Positions 1 through 11,146 of a DNA stretch of 64,000 nt are shown here, one piece after another; the stretch's first letter is position 1, and every line of letters starts with the position of its first letter. The notes under the pieces were generated by a model that was not told the origin of the DNA, ran no database searches, and worked only from the letters and a program-made list of their open reading frames with translations. The position numbers and the translations under genes were made by a program. The DNA comes from Sweltsa coloradensis. Taxonomy: Eukaryota > Arthropoda > Insecta > Plecoptera > Chloroperlidae. The DNA lies in NCBI GenBank assembly GCA_024449915.1, contig JAMZAV010001459.1, positions 86,444 to 150,443 of the forward strand, given 5' to 3'.

Positions 1-222
1 CATTTAAAAGTCCCCATCGATACTAGGTCATCAATGGATCAATTTCACTAGAATTTTGGGACTTGGAGCCCCTTTTTCTTTTTTCGTATTAAACTAAAAC
101 GCTTAAACCACTGATAGCGATTACGATTTTTCCCTTGAATGGGTGAAATCACAGATCTAAGCTCCCCCCCAAAATTTTCTATTATTAAAGGGGTGCTTGA
201 AAATCGTCTTTTTTTCAGACAA

Positions 223-263
<41 letters not shown>

Positions 264-3200
264 AAATTTTTTTAAATTTTTTATTTGCTAAAACACACCC
301 CAAAAAACTCATTTCACCCCCTTTATTTTAATAATATCACAGGGGGGCGAAATTTTCCCAAAAACAGTTGAAGTTTCGTAGTTTTTTACTTTCGTCGTAG
401 ACCCCAATCCCCCCGTGATGCGGGTTTACCGTCTTGGTGCATTGGCTGCCTGTTTTAGGGTTTTTCTGTTTTTCTGTGGAAAAATTTTTTACAATCCGAA
501 GAATTTTTTTTAAAAAAAATTTAATTTAATTAAAAATTTTTTTTTAAAATTTTTTTTTTTTTAAAGAGCCAATGCTAGACGGGTTTCGGCCCCGGTTTGA
601 AGAGTTTTAAAGAAAAAAAAAAACAAGCTCTCATTTTTATGATCAAAAAATTATAAAAAAATTCAACCATACCCCAAAAAAAATTTTTGAACACTCGGAT
701 TTGCTTTTTTTTTTCTTTGTCGGTTATTGCTTCGGAAAAAATGATAATTTTTGGAACTTGATGATAAAACTTTACTGCATTAAAAAAATTTTTAAAAGAA
801 AAAAAAATTATCCTTTTTCATAAAGGGCGCGGAAATTTTTTTTTACTATTCTAAACCTGGGTGAAATTTGATATTTTTTAAACCCAAAAATTAGGGCAAA
901 AATCTTTTAAAATTACATCATAAAAGTTCACAAAACGGCTCAAAGTGGGCCCCAAAAAATGGGATTTGAGGGGGGCCACAGAGTTCCGCGTCTGTGGGGT
1001 TTAGGATCGCATTACAAACCGAAAAGGGCAGTTTTGACGTAAATCACAGTCTGATACCCGCCACGTGAGGTAGGCCTACCCCGTAAAACGCAAATGTCGA
1101 GCCTCCCCCTGACCCTTACCATTGAAACTTATTTTGGGGGTTTTTTATGTTAAATAAAATTTTCTAACATGACGACATAACCATAGAAAATTTAAAAAAA
1201 AAGCAGGTATTTTGGGGAATTTGGTCCGATTTTTAAAAAAAAATTAAACAAAAAAAGGTGGGCTTTTTTTTCTGGGAAACTTTTTTTAAAAAGCACTGCA
1301 CCCACCGCTTGCTTGATGTATCATGAGAAATTAACTAAAGTAATTATGTTAACTTATTTTTTTTAAATCCATATATTATGTAGTGAAAAAAAATCGGGTG
1401 ACCCCCGGGTTTGACCGGTACGTACCTTTTTCCCATAAAAATTGTCCCTTTGTCCCAGAAACTAAAAAAAATTACGTTTTTGTCCCGGGTTTTGCAATTT
1501 TAGTGAAAAAGTGCCTGGTTTTTTCTTAACATACCGGGCATGGAAAGAATGTTTTAAAAAAATATGCTCTCTGATATCTTATAGAAAAACCAATTTAAAA
1601 GTTCTTCCCCTTCCCAAGGAAAATTTCTTTTTCTCTGGGGGTTTGCGAGTATTATTAATGATTTTGGTGGGGGGTGCCGGGTCGCCCCTTCGTGTGTGAA
1701 AACGTAAAAATCGTTGGGCCCATATACTTTTTGACGCTCCCTTACAAATGCTGAAAACTTCCCAAATAATAGAAATAATATAAGTCTTATGATCCCAAAA
1801 TTTTATTCAATTTGGGGAAGTTTTTGAACTTTTTGGGGGAACAAAATTTTAAAAAAATTGTCACTATAGTTTTGGGGGGGTGCAAAACCCCAAAAATGTG
1901 CTTTTTTAAATTTTATTTTTGATATTAATTTCCCTTTTTACGAAAACTTTTAAAAACATTTTGGGTTTGGTTTACCCGTTTTTAAAACCCTTCTGTCCAG
2001 GGTTTTTAAATACTTCAATGCACAGAAAATTATACGAAGTCGCCGAAATTTCATGACAGGGCGTTTGTTGGGCCCTCGCTCTTTTTTTAATTTTCCGCTG
2101 TCGGACGAGCCATTTTTGAGATATATAAGCCCAAAACCGCTCAACTTTACCATTGGGCCCCATGTAGGTTAAACAAATGTTTTGGGTGTTTTAGCTGTGT
2201 AAGTTTTTAAAAATTTTTTTATTTTATATTTCAGGTCAATTAAACTTTTCTTTTACTGCTTTTTCAATCGACAGCAAATAAATGCGGGAAAAAAAAGCTG
2301 CATGCAGTTTTTGCATCACAAATATTAATTTCTTTAAAACAGAGGGGCTTCATTGATGGAATTTTTTAAAACTGAATAGTGGGGGCCCAACACTGTAAAT
2401 AAAATTTTGGGAAATTTTAAAAGGCCCCGTCGGTTGTATGCTACTGTAGCAGTCCCAAAACGTTTTATTTTTTGTTTGTTTCCGTGCTTAGAGAAATTTT
2501 GCGTTTTTTGTTTCCCACACTAAAAAAAACTTGAAAAATACACCCAAAACCTTACCACTCAAAAAAATAAATCAAAAAAAATCACCTCAAATCTGCTTGC
2601 TGTATAAGGTGCCTGAGTGTATAGCGCACCGCGGTTTGGGTTTGGGCCCCCAAACTGGCACCTAGATAAAAATCAAGTTAAATATTTTTTTTATAGCACT
2701 ATAACTGGTTCGTTTTATACCCCTAATGTATTCCCCAAAATTTGATTCCAATTTTGTTAAACCCATGATCAACATTAATTTCATGGATTTAGATGATAAT
2801 TTTCTTAATGAAAATTACAAAAATCGTAAACTGTGTTTCAAATCTATGTTTTAAACGAATTGAAACTAGGGTTTGACGAACCAAAAAGGAAGTTTTCCAA
2901 AACTCAAGAAGTAATCGATCAACACTTTTCCTTTTTTTTTGTGACGGCAAATTTGTTAGACATTGAGTCAGTTATGGGACCTGTACCAAAAGACAGTTTT
3001 TTACTCGAAATCTGTTACCGTATGAAGATACATTTGAAAATTTAAATGTGAAATTCCACTATTTTTTCCCGTTGGGCTGTTGTCAAATTTTCTTGTGCTA
3101 TTGAAAAAAAAAAAAAAATACCCCCAGTAGTAAAAACCCCCCGTAAAAACCCATTTAAATCTACAAAGCTGGGAATGTCGGTGAAAATTTTTAAAAAATG

Positions 3201-3794
3201 TCCCAAAGGGCGAAAAGACTGTTCAAAAAAACAATAATGCGAAGAAACCCTGTACGTGGAAATCAAAACCTTTCCCAGAGAATTTTTTTGCAAACCAAGC
3301 TGATTACTATTTTCATTATTGTGAGGTTTTAAAAAATTTTGCAATGAGCAAAACTAATTAGCAAAACTAACTAATTGTAATTTAAAAAACAGGTATGGCC
3401 AAAATAGTATTAATAAAAATTTCCCTTTCAATTACAATTTTTAAAATTTTCCGTGTTTTTTGGGAACTCACAAATATTTTTGTAGTTTAATACCCCCCAA
3501 ATAAAAAAAAAATTTTAAAAAAAAAACCCCAGCCCAAACTCTCCTTTAAAGTTTTTTGGCTGTGAAAGGGTGTGGGGTATAGAATTTTAGCCAAGCATTT
3601 TTATTCTTTCCCCCCAAATTTTTTGCCCTAGAAAAGAAGGGAAGATCATTTCGCCTGTTGACAAGCGCTTTAAACCAACCCTTTTCCATCATTTAAATAC
3701 ATGCAATTTTTAAAAAAATTTTCGCTGAATCTTTTGGATGAGCGGGAAGGGGGGGAAGACTTTTAAATTTTACTGACCCCCAAAAATTTTTGCT

Positions 3795-4575
3795 CGGTGT
3801 TTTTTTTTTTTTTTGTTTTTTTTGTTTTTTTTTTTTTTCTGTCTTTTTGTTACTCTCTACCAGGGAAACGGGGATATCCGATTTTTGATTTAAAAATTTT
3901 TACAGGGCCTTCGAAAACTCGAACTTGGGTTATTGTTTTTTTGGGACAATTTTAAGAAATATTTCCCCATGGAAAATCGTCTTTTAAAGATTTTTTTTTC
4001 GATTTTTTGGCGATATTTTCCCTGACATTTGGGGCCTTCCGACCCAAAGGGGGGGGCTACCCAAATTCAATTATACATGGCATTAAGGGTTTTGGTGTTT
4101 TAGTTTTTTTTTGAAAGAAAAAAATTTTAAAAAGTTAGCCAAACTATAGAATAAAACTTTATGTAAATTTTTTTTTTTTTTGTGCGATATTTTCGGGGGC
4201 CATTTGGGCCAATTCTGGGGGGGGGCCCAAAGGGGGGGCTTAAAAACGTTCTATTTCATAAAATTAAGGTTAGGTGATGTGTACCTTTTTTGAAAGGAAA
4301 AAATCAAAATGTTTTGCCAGAATTTTAAAAAATAAAGCTTTTTAAAATAAATTTTTTTTAAAGGGAAATAATAAAAAATTTACATAAACAATAAAACCCT
4401 TTAAAAACAATCACTAAATGCGTAGGCAACAAAACAAAGCACTTGCAAAAGGGAAAAAAAATATCCCTGCAAACTAAAAACTTTAAAAAGCTCATTTCCC
4501 TCAACGCGGCGGGAAATTTAAACCCTTTTTTCCCAGTTTTTTATCACAATAGTTTGAAATGTGTGGGGGCAGGTG
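3795..4575 (+). repeat. Unclassified interspersed repeat R, copy 1
   Basis: This stretch aligns from end to end with 50022-50580. Shared landmarks are the TCTGTCTTTTT start, CTCTACC, the GACATTTGGG block, a block ending GTTAGCCA and a GCAAACTAAAAACTTT block near the end. It contains an internal duplication that copy 2 lacks. No coding capacity or terminal repeats were recognised. Confidence 0.6.
4008..4340 (+). repeat. Internal tandem duplication inside repeat R
   Basis: Two diverged units of about 160 bp (about 4008-4165 and 4183-4340) each contain the block CGATATTTTC, a GGGGGGGCT run, a GGTGTTT or GGTGATG stretch, and a GCCA-type end. The paralogous R copy at 50200-50360 has only one unit. 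Confidence 0.45.
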
Positions 4576-6925
4576 AAAAAAAACCCCTGTTCGCTCCCAA
4601 GTTTTTGGGCACCCCAAAAAAAAGGGGGAAAAGGGAAAAAAGCAGACAAAAAAAAAGGGACGACCCGGGCCTTGTATCTCAAGGATAGATTAAAATTTAG
4701 TTACCCCCCCCCCGCAAGCCGGAAATTTTTTTTTTTTGGGATTTTACGCAAAATTTTTAACACAGAAATGGTTACGGATTGGGGTGATTTTTTTTTTTGG
4801 GAGATCATGAAACCCCATATCAGGTCATTCACCGAGTTTCAAATTGTAAATTTTTTTTGGGGCCCCCCCTGTGCCGATGCTGAAAACCCCCAAATCGGGG
4901 GGGGTAATGGGTCGAGTTAGCCATCCCCCTACTTGGCTTTCGGGCCCAAGACCGTCCCCCCTAATTACGTTTTTCCGTAGGCCTACAAGGAAAGTCCCTG
5001 CCACTTTAAACCTGCCTCGTGCCCACATAATAATTTTAAAATTTTTACGTGGCATGGGGTCAGAAATTTTAAATAATTGATTCAAAATTTTTACTATTTT
5101 AAAATTTTGTTAGAAGTTTTAAATTTCCCTTTTTTCTGTTACATTTTTTTCGGGGTTTTGGCCCCCCCCCCAAACCCCCAGTGAATAGTATACTCTGCGC
5201 GACAGGGAAATAAATAAGGCGCGGCCAACCAAAAGCATGTCCTTCACTATCTCCCGCGAAATTCGTTAACTATCTGTCATTGAAGTTTTAACACATGTGA
5301 CGCATGTTTTTAAAACTGATAAACCAACAATATGTTTTTTCCAAAAGTTTTTTGTAAATTTGGGATGAATATCAAAAATAAAATTTATAAAAGTCCTTTT
5401 TTTTTTTTAGACCAAAATTTTAAAAAACTCTAAAATATTTTTTTAAAAAGGGGAAATGTGGGTATTCAAATGGGAAAGGTCGATTTGTCTTTTAAAAAAT
5501 CGTACAAAGTTTTGATTTAGAACAAGGATCAAAAAGGGGGAAAAGTCATGCGGAAGCGTCGCGGGCGCGCTCAAAAAACCCTGTTAAACAAGGCGGATTC
5601 TTTTTTGTATACGGGTTTTTGGGTTTTATTTTTAATTAGGGGTTTCTAAAAGTATAAAAGTCATCTTGTTCCTTTCCGCCGGTAGGGCTCCCCAAATTTC
5701 CCTAACTTGCCGATTGCCCTGCACGATGCGATAAAGCCTTCGCCTTAAGTAATTTGCCCCTGGAAAGTTATTAAAAAATTTTTTCCCCTCCAAAATTTTA
5801 AGTGAAACAAAATGGAATGAGTAAAAAAAAATAAAAAGTTTTCCTAACGGGGCTCGAAAACCCAAAGTCCTCTCGCATGCAAAAAGAGCTCTAAAAACCC
5901 CTCGGCAAAAATGACCACGGTAAAAGTTTCGGTCTAGAGTGATTTTTATACAGATGCACGTAACTTGCGATAAAACTTTAAAAATTTTTAATGACTATTA
6001 GGAAAACCTTTTTTTAAAAGTTTTTAAAAATTTTTGGGCGATATTTTTAGAGTGAAAAAACGTCTCTTTTCCAAAAAGAAAGTACTTATAATTTTTTATT
6101 TTTTTCATTAAAAAATTCGGTGTGGCGTCCCGTCGCATTTAAAACATCAACTTTGCCCCAAATTTAAAATTTCGTGGTTTGAAAAGTGGTGGTAAAGCGG
6201 GTAGCCTTTGGACCCAAGGGGAAAACCGCACCCTTTTTTGGCAGAGCTACCGATGCGGACGATTTTGTTTGGTAGTCACCGGGGAAAATTTGAAGCGCTC
6301 GGCCCTGCTTTCCACTCTTAATCGTAATTTTTTAAAAAAAAAAAATCGAAATTGGGGATTTTTTTTAAAATAGTTTTCGATTGCGCTCAAAATTTTTTCA
6401 CAATAATTAATTTTATAAATTAAGTTTTTTTGTGAAAAAAAAATTCCCAAAGGAAAAAAGCATTAGGTGTCATAAGTCAAAGAATTTTTTTAAAAAAATA
6501 AAAAAAAATAAAAATTTGATTTTCCCCTGAGAATAATTTTTCGTTACCCCTTTAAAATTTTAAAACCCCTATTTTTAATTTTTGAAATTAGGGTTTCTGT
6601 GAAAAAACATTAAATTGGTTGATGTTGGTTAAGGGCCAAAAAATTTTTTTTTTAATCGAAAAAAAACGTAAAATTGCAATTTTATGAGAAATAATTTTCC
6701 ATTTCGCTCAAAAAAGTGGGCAGGGTTTTAAAATTTCAGAGATTTCGAAGGACTCCATAAAATATCATTGCAATTGGAGAATCGGTTTAGCCGGAATCGT
6801 GTTAACAAACACACAATAATACACACAGAAAAAAAAACATTCCGGATTTTTTCTCCAGTGTATAGTGAAATGAAATTTTCGCTTCGCTCGCTACGCCCAT
6901 CCAATAAAAATACACAGACACCTTT

Positions 6926-7170
6926 TCCCACGGTAGAATAGGCCCAAAGCATTCCTCCACTAATCGTAAAAGACGATTTAAGAGAAAAAGTCCATCTTGC
7001 TAACATTCAAAGGGTTCTTTATTACTCCCTGAAACCAGAGGCGAGCTCTGGTGGTCGTCGTCGGGGACCCCTCTTCCTTCCCTTGACGACCTCCCCGACG
7101 ACTACGACATTGATAACACGAACGATGACAACAAAGGCCATTACGACCACGACGTGAGAACCCCAACCAT
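6926..7170 (+). repeat. Family A retroposon, 3'-truncated
   Basis: It has the A head (GTAGAATAGGCCCA, then a TCGTAAAAG.CGAT hairpin) and the body (GAGGCGAGCTCTGG, GACGTGAGAA). It breaks off where the next copy begins, and its tail is missing. Confidence 0.7.
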
Positions 7171-7741
7171 TCCCGTCTGGCCCAGAGCATGGCTCTGCTA
7201 GTCGTAAAAGTCTAGGAAAGATATAAGTCCATCTCGCAAACAATTAGGGGAGTGCTCCCTAAAAGCTAATAACTATAGCTGTGGATCCCCGTCTGGGCCC
7301 GGGGTAGAATAGGCCCAGAGCATGGCTCTGCTAATCGTAAAAGGCGATTCAAGAGAAAAAGTCCACCTCGCAAACATCAGCTAGAAAGAGCGGAGTATCT
7401 TACTCCCCGAAACTAGAGGCGAGCTCTGGCAATCGTCGTCGGGGACATTGTCCCCTTCCCTTGACGACCCCCCGGCGACGATGACAATGACACAACGAAC
7501 GATGACAAAGACGATGACGACCGCGACGTGAGAAACCCCCCCTTCCTCCCCTTTCCCGTGGCTGGTTCTGACCAGCATGGGCCCCTCCTCCCCCCCCCCC
7601 CCCTCCTTAGGCTAGAGTGGTGCATTATGACCTAACGGTTGACGCGTCCTTAATCCAAATAAACCAAAAAAATAGCTGTGGCGGTCGTCGTCAGGGACCT
7701 CTCACCTTCCCATTAGGACCTCCCCGAAGACAACAATGGCA
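7171..7741 (+). repeat. Family A retroposon split by a nested A copy
   Basis: The left part (7171-7284) carries the A head. The right part (7672-7741) resumes the same body at CGGTCGTCGTC. The copy inserted between them is flanked by the direct repeat ATAGCTGTGG (7275-7284 and 7672-7681). Confidence 0.75.
7285..7671 (+). mobile_element. Full-length family A retroposon (387 bp) with TSD
   Basis: This copy shows all A modules in order: GTCTGGGCCCGGGGTAGA head, CAGAGCATGGCTCTG hairpin, AATCG/CGATT hairpin, AGTCCACCTCGCAAACATCAG, the (GAC/GAT)-rich body, GTGGCTGGTTCTGACCAGCA, a C-run, the GGTGCATTATGACC tail and CCAAATAAACC plus A7. A 10-bp TSD flanks it. No protein is encoded; open frames in its minus strand are by-products of its composition. 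Confidence 0.85.
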
Positions 7742-8540
7742 CCCCCGTCTATAGAAAAAAAAACGGGGTAAAATTTGGCCCTGAGCATGGCTCTGCTAAT
7801 CGTAAAAGGCGATTCAAGAGAAAAAGTCCACTTCGCAAACATCAGCTAGTAAGATGGGGAGTATATTACTCTCCGAAACTAGAGGCGAGCTCTGGCAATC
7901 GTCGTCGGGGACCTTTCCCCCTTCCCTTGACGACCCCTCAACGACGATGACGACAATGACACCACGAACGATGACGAAGACAATGACGACCGCGACGTGA
8001 GAACCCCCTTTCCTCCCCTTACCCGTGGCTGGTTCTGACCAGCATACCCCGTCTGGGCACGGGGTAGAATTGGCCCAGAGCATGGCTCTGCTTATCGTAA
8101 AAGGCGATTCAAGAGAAAATATCCACTTCGCAAACATCAGCTAGTATGAAGGGTAGTATTTAACTCCCCGAAAATAGAGGCGAGCTCTGGCAATCGTCGT
8201 CGGGGACCTTTCCCCCTTCCCTTGACGACCCCTCAACGACGATGACGACAATGACACCACGAACGATGACGAAGACAATGACGACCGCGACGTGAGAACC
8301 CCCTTTCCTCCCCTTACCCGTGGCTGGTTCTGACCAGCATGGGCTCCCTCCTCCCCCCCCCCCTCCCCTCCTAGGTTAGAGTGGTGCATTATGACATAAC
8401 GGTTGACGCGTCCTTAAACCAATCAACAACTGACCAGATGGGATTTTCCTTACCCCCCCCCCCTAACCCCTAGGCTAGGGTGGCATATTAAGACTCAACG
8501 GTACGGTTGACGCGCCCTTAACCCAAATAACTTCAAACTA
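7742..8540 (+). repeat. Family A retroposon split by a nested A copy
   Basis: The head and body occupy 7742-8045; nine extra bases follow GTCTATAG in the head. The C-run and tail resume at about 8430-8540. The nested copy is flanked by CTGACCAGCAT (8035-8045) and CTGACCAGATG (8430-8440). Confidence 0.75.
8046..8429 (+). mobile_element. Full-length family A retroposon, nested
   Basis: A complete A copy of about 384 bp in the same orientation as its host copy. The TSD is CTGACCAG plus an imperfect extension. Confidence 0.8.
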
Positions 8541-8544
8541 AAAC

Positions 8545-8545
8545 T

Positions 8546-8583
<38 letters not shown>

Positions 8584-8598
8584 AATCATCATCATCAC
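8545..8598 (+). repeat. (ATC)n microsatellite
   Basis: About 17 near-perfect ATC triplets lie immediately upstream of the polypyrimidine tract of the host exon. Confidence 0.9.
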
Positions 8599-8626
8599 TA
8601 GGTAACTTGTCTTCTTCTTGTTCCAG

Positions 8627-8720
8627 ATGCCCCCAGCGACAGTGTATACATGATATGTGGGGTTCTCATTGCCATGGTGTTGGTAGCAGTGATTATCATC
8701 CTGCTGGCCGTCACAATCAG
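8627..8720 (+). CDS. Internal exon of an unidentified host gene encoding a transmembrane segment
   Basis: A 94-bp exon has a textbook acceptor (CTTCTTCTTGTTCCAG, ending at 8626) and donor (CAG|GTGAGC at 8720/8721). Read with two leading bases and 30 full codons it has no stop. It encodes a short polar start (APSDSVYM) followed by about 22 hydrophobic residues (ICGVLIAMVLVAVIIILLAV), then TI and a final split codon, as in a single-pass membrane anchor. The upstream intron would be phase 1 and the downstream intron phase 2. Its balanced codon composition and lack of repeats contrast with the surrounding elements. The neighbouring exons are not visible in this window, and I cannot name the gene. 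The alternative is a chance open frame between splice-like sites, but the combination of features makes a real exon more likely. Confidence 0.7.
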
Positions 8721-8749
8721 GTGAGCAAACTGAACAACAAAATTAGATC

Positions 8750-8817
8750 ACGTATATCTCTTATCCTGAGAAAAAGTTATTCCCAGATGTGACACATGTG
8801 ATGTACCTTTAGCCGTA
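8750..8817 (+). mobile_element. LINE-B fragment (ORF2 C-terminal cysteine region)
   Basis: The sequence from CGTATATCTCTTATCC through GATGTGACACATGTGATG matches the region just after the RNase H domain in the LINE-B copy at 10490-10545. It is truncated at both ends and runs straight into a family A head. Confidence 0.7.
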
Positions 8818-9590
8818 CCCCCGTCTGGGCCCGGGGTAGAACTGGCCCAGAGAATGGCTCTGCTAATCGTTAAAGGCGATTCTAGAGAAAAAGTCCACCT
8901 CGCAAACATCAGCTAATAAGAAGGGTAATATGTTACTCCCCGAATCTAGAGGCGAGCTCGGGCAATCATAGTCGGGGACCTATCCCCCTTGACGACTCCT
9001 CGACGACGATGACGACAATGACACAACGAACAATGACAAAGGCGATGTCGACCGCGACGTGAGAAACCCCCCTTCCTCCCCCAACCCGTGGCTGGTTCTA
9101 ACCAGCATAGACCCCGCCTCCCCATATCCCCCGTCTGGGCCCGGGGTAGAATTGGCCCAGAGCATGGCTCTGCTAATCGTAAAAGGCGATTCAAGAGAAA
9201 AAGTCCACCTCGCAAACATCAGCTAGTAAGAAGGGTAGTATATTAATCCCCGAATCTAGAGGCGAGCTCTGGCAATCGTCGTCGGGGACCTTGCCCCCTT
9301 CCCTTGACGACCCTCCGGCGAAGATGACAATGACACAACGAACGATGACAAAGACGATGACGACCGCGACGTGAGAAACCCCCCTTCCTCCCCTTACCCG
9401 TGGCTGGTTCTGACCAGCATGGGCCCCTTCTCCCCCCACCCCCCTTAGGCTAGAGTGGTGCATTATGACCTAACGGTTGACGCGTCCTTAATCCAAATAA
9501 ACCAAAAAAAAACATATCCCCCAGGCTAGAGTGATGCGTTATGACCTAACGGTTAACACGTTCTCAAACCAAATAAACAAAACAAAAAAC
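8818..9590 (+). repeat. Family A retroposon split by a nested A copy
   Basis: The head and body lie at 8818-9127. The tail resumes at 9513-9590 with CATATCCCCCAGGCTAGAG and ends in AAATAAACAAAACAAAAAAC. The repeated CATATCCCCC at both junctions marks the insertion of the next copy. Confidence 0.75.
9128..9512 (+). mobile_element. Full-length family A retroposon, nested, with TSD
   Basis: A complete copy with an A9 tail. It is flanked by CATATCCCCC at 9123-9132 and 9513-9522; the C-rich boundary overlaps the element start. Confidence 0.8.
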
Positions 9591-9890
9591 TTTACCCGTA
9601 CATCATATGCTAAAAGATTGTACCATATATGATGCCTTGCGCACCCAGCTTGATCTCTCTCAATCATATGAAGAACTTCTAACGGCAACAAACTATCTAA
9701 ATTTCTTTTCATTCACATAGGCCCTACATAACTTTTATTTTGCTATAACTTTCATCATCATCAATTTATTTTGTTATTTATACACTAAGAAAACAATCTA
9801 ATCATCAAACATACGTTTACTTTCATTCACAGGCGGCGCAATATGACCTAATTAACCGGTTGAAGCGCCCTAGTTTCTCAAGTCGTCGTC
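9591..9890 (+). mobile_element. LINE-B 3' end (family B)
   Basis: It begins in the end of ORF2 (ATGCCTTGCGCAC, GAAGAACTTCTAA). It continues through the T-rich 3' UTR with TTTTGCTATAACT and AAACAATCTAATCATCAAAC. It ends with the conserved hairpin ACAGGCGGCGCAATATGACC, GGTTGAAGCGCCCTAG, and TCGTCGTC. Confidence 0.8.
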
Positions 9891-10039
9891 TGATGATATG
9901 GGACGGGTATCTCTTGCTGTCCGAATCCGAAATCGAAATTATCATTATTTAATACAGTTTCGCGGATAAAAACCCTAAATGGGAATCATGTTTTTGATAT
10001 TTTACCTCATATACTGTGTTTAAAATATAATATATTTAT

Positions 10040-10137
10040 AACTTGACTCGCACTACAAACTCAATTTATTATCCTACACCATCACAGGCGGCGCAATAAG
10101 ACCCAACCGGTTGAAGCGCCCTTGTTGATCACGTCCG
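10040..10137 (+). mobile_element. LINE-B 3' tail, short copy
   Basis: ATCACAGGCGGCGCAATAAG, then CCGGTTGAAGCGCCC and a degraded TTGATCACGTCC end. It is strongly 5'-truncated. Confidence 0.7.
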
Positions 10138-10171
10138 CTTGCCTATTTAGAAAAACTAAAATCTACGGATT

Positions 10172-10632
10172 CTATATAATAGAGTTTTGCTGGATACCTG
10201 GACACGTGGGCATAGAGGGAAATAAACACGCTGATCGGGCTGCTAAGGAAGCTTCCCAGCGTCGCGACGTTGACTTCAATCTAGTTCCCGTTCCAGATGT
10301 CAAGAGTGGATTAAAGCAAAGATTGTTGGATTTGCGACAAGCATCTTGGGATGTGTTGCAAAATAACAAATTGCGTGGTGTGATGCCCACATTGACTAAT
10401 AAAATTCGTCCACCTACGTCTCGACTCTCACGTAGAGAAGAGGTGGTATTGTCTAGAATTCGTATAGGCCACACACGTCTAACTCACGGATATCTAAAGA
10501 GAAAGAATTATTCCCAGATGTGACACATGTGATTTACCTTTAACCGTGCATCATATGCTAGCAGAATGTGCCAAATATGATGCCTTGCGCACGCAATTTG
10601 ATCTCTTCCATCTATATGAAGAACTTTTAATA
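10172..10632 (+). pseudogene. LINE-B ORF2 C-terminus: RNase H end plus cysteine motif (broken)
   Basis: The frame from about 10172 to 10523 encodes FCWIPGHVGIEGNKHAD, the C-terminal block of an RNase H domain. RNase H removes RNA from the RNA-DNA hybrid during retrotransposition of I-group non-LTR elements. A basic stretch (SRLSRREEVVLSRIRIGHTR) follows, as in many such ORF2 proteins. A frameshift near 10505 ends the frame. In the next frame a C..C-H-C type motif continues (TGTGACACATGTGAT through GCAGAATGTGCC), and the similarity ends at GAAGAACTTTTAA. Reverse transcriptase and endonuclease are absent, so this is a 5'-truncated copy. The same block recurs at 29690-29960, 41580-41783 and 54160-54480, which gives confidence in the family. 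The clade assignment (I or Jockey superfamily) is inferred from the RNase H domain. Confidence 0.8.
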
Positions 10633-10890
10633 TGATAACGGCGACAAACTCTCTATATTTCTCATTCAATTGAATTAATTCAACAACAAAAAACACATAT
10701 TCTTCATCTATTCAAATAAATCAATTTTCTTTTGCTTTTACTATCATCAAGATCATTTTCTTTTCGTTTACGAACTTAGAAAACAATATAATCATCAAAA
10801 ACACCATGAACTCATTTCATTATCTTCAATATCACAGGCGGCGGAATTTAACCTAACCGTTTGAAGCGCCCTAGTTTTTCTCGTCGTCGT
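10633..10890 (+). mobile_element. LINE-B 3' UTR and terminal hairpin
   Basis: This is the continuous 3' UTR of the preceding ORF2 remnant: GCGACAAACTCTCTA, ACTATCATCA, AAACAATATAATCATCAAA, then CACAGGCGGCGGAATTTAACC, GTTTGAAGCGCCCTAG and TCGTCGTCG. It defines the LINE-B end and links family B to an RNase-H LINE. Confidence 0.8.
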
Positions 10891-11146
10891 GGGTAATTGC
10901 GAATGTTTTTAAATAAGCTGTACAATATGTAAGGACACTTGCGTTGCCAACAAATGTTGTTCACTTGTGTCGCGTTTTGTTTATGAAAGATTTCTTTACG
11001 TTAACAACAATTAAATTGAACATTATTAAGGACACTTATTGTTCTTTGTCGCACGTCCCGTGTTTAACACGTGAATATCACATGCGAGAACACAACCAAC
11101 AGTCTCATAGACTAAGCGCTTCACAAATATCAACTATATCAGAAGT

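Larger units (their letters stand above)
1..6925. other. AT-rich, homopolymer-rich stretch without recognisable genes
   Basis: Long A, T, C and G runs and few intact words suggest both low complexity and poor consensus quality. Short open frames here match nothing I recognise and lack splice context. The only structure I can support is one copy of an unclassified repeat at 3795-4575. Confidence 0.55.
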
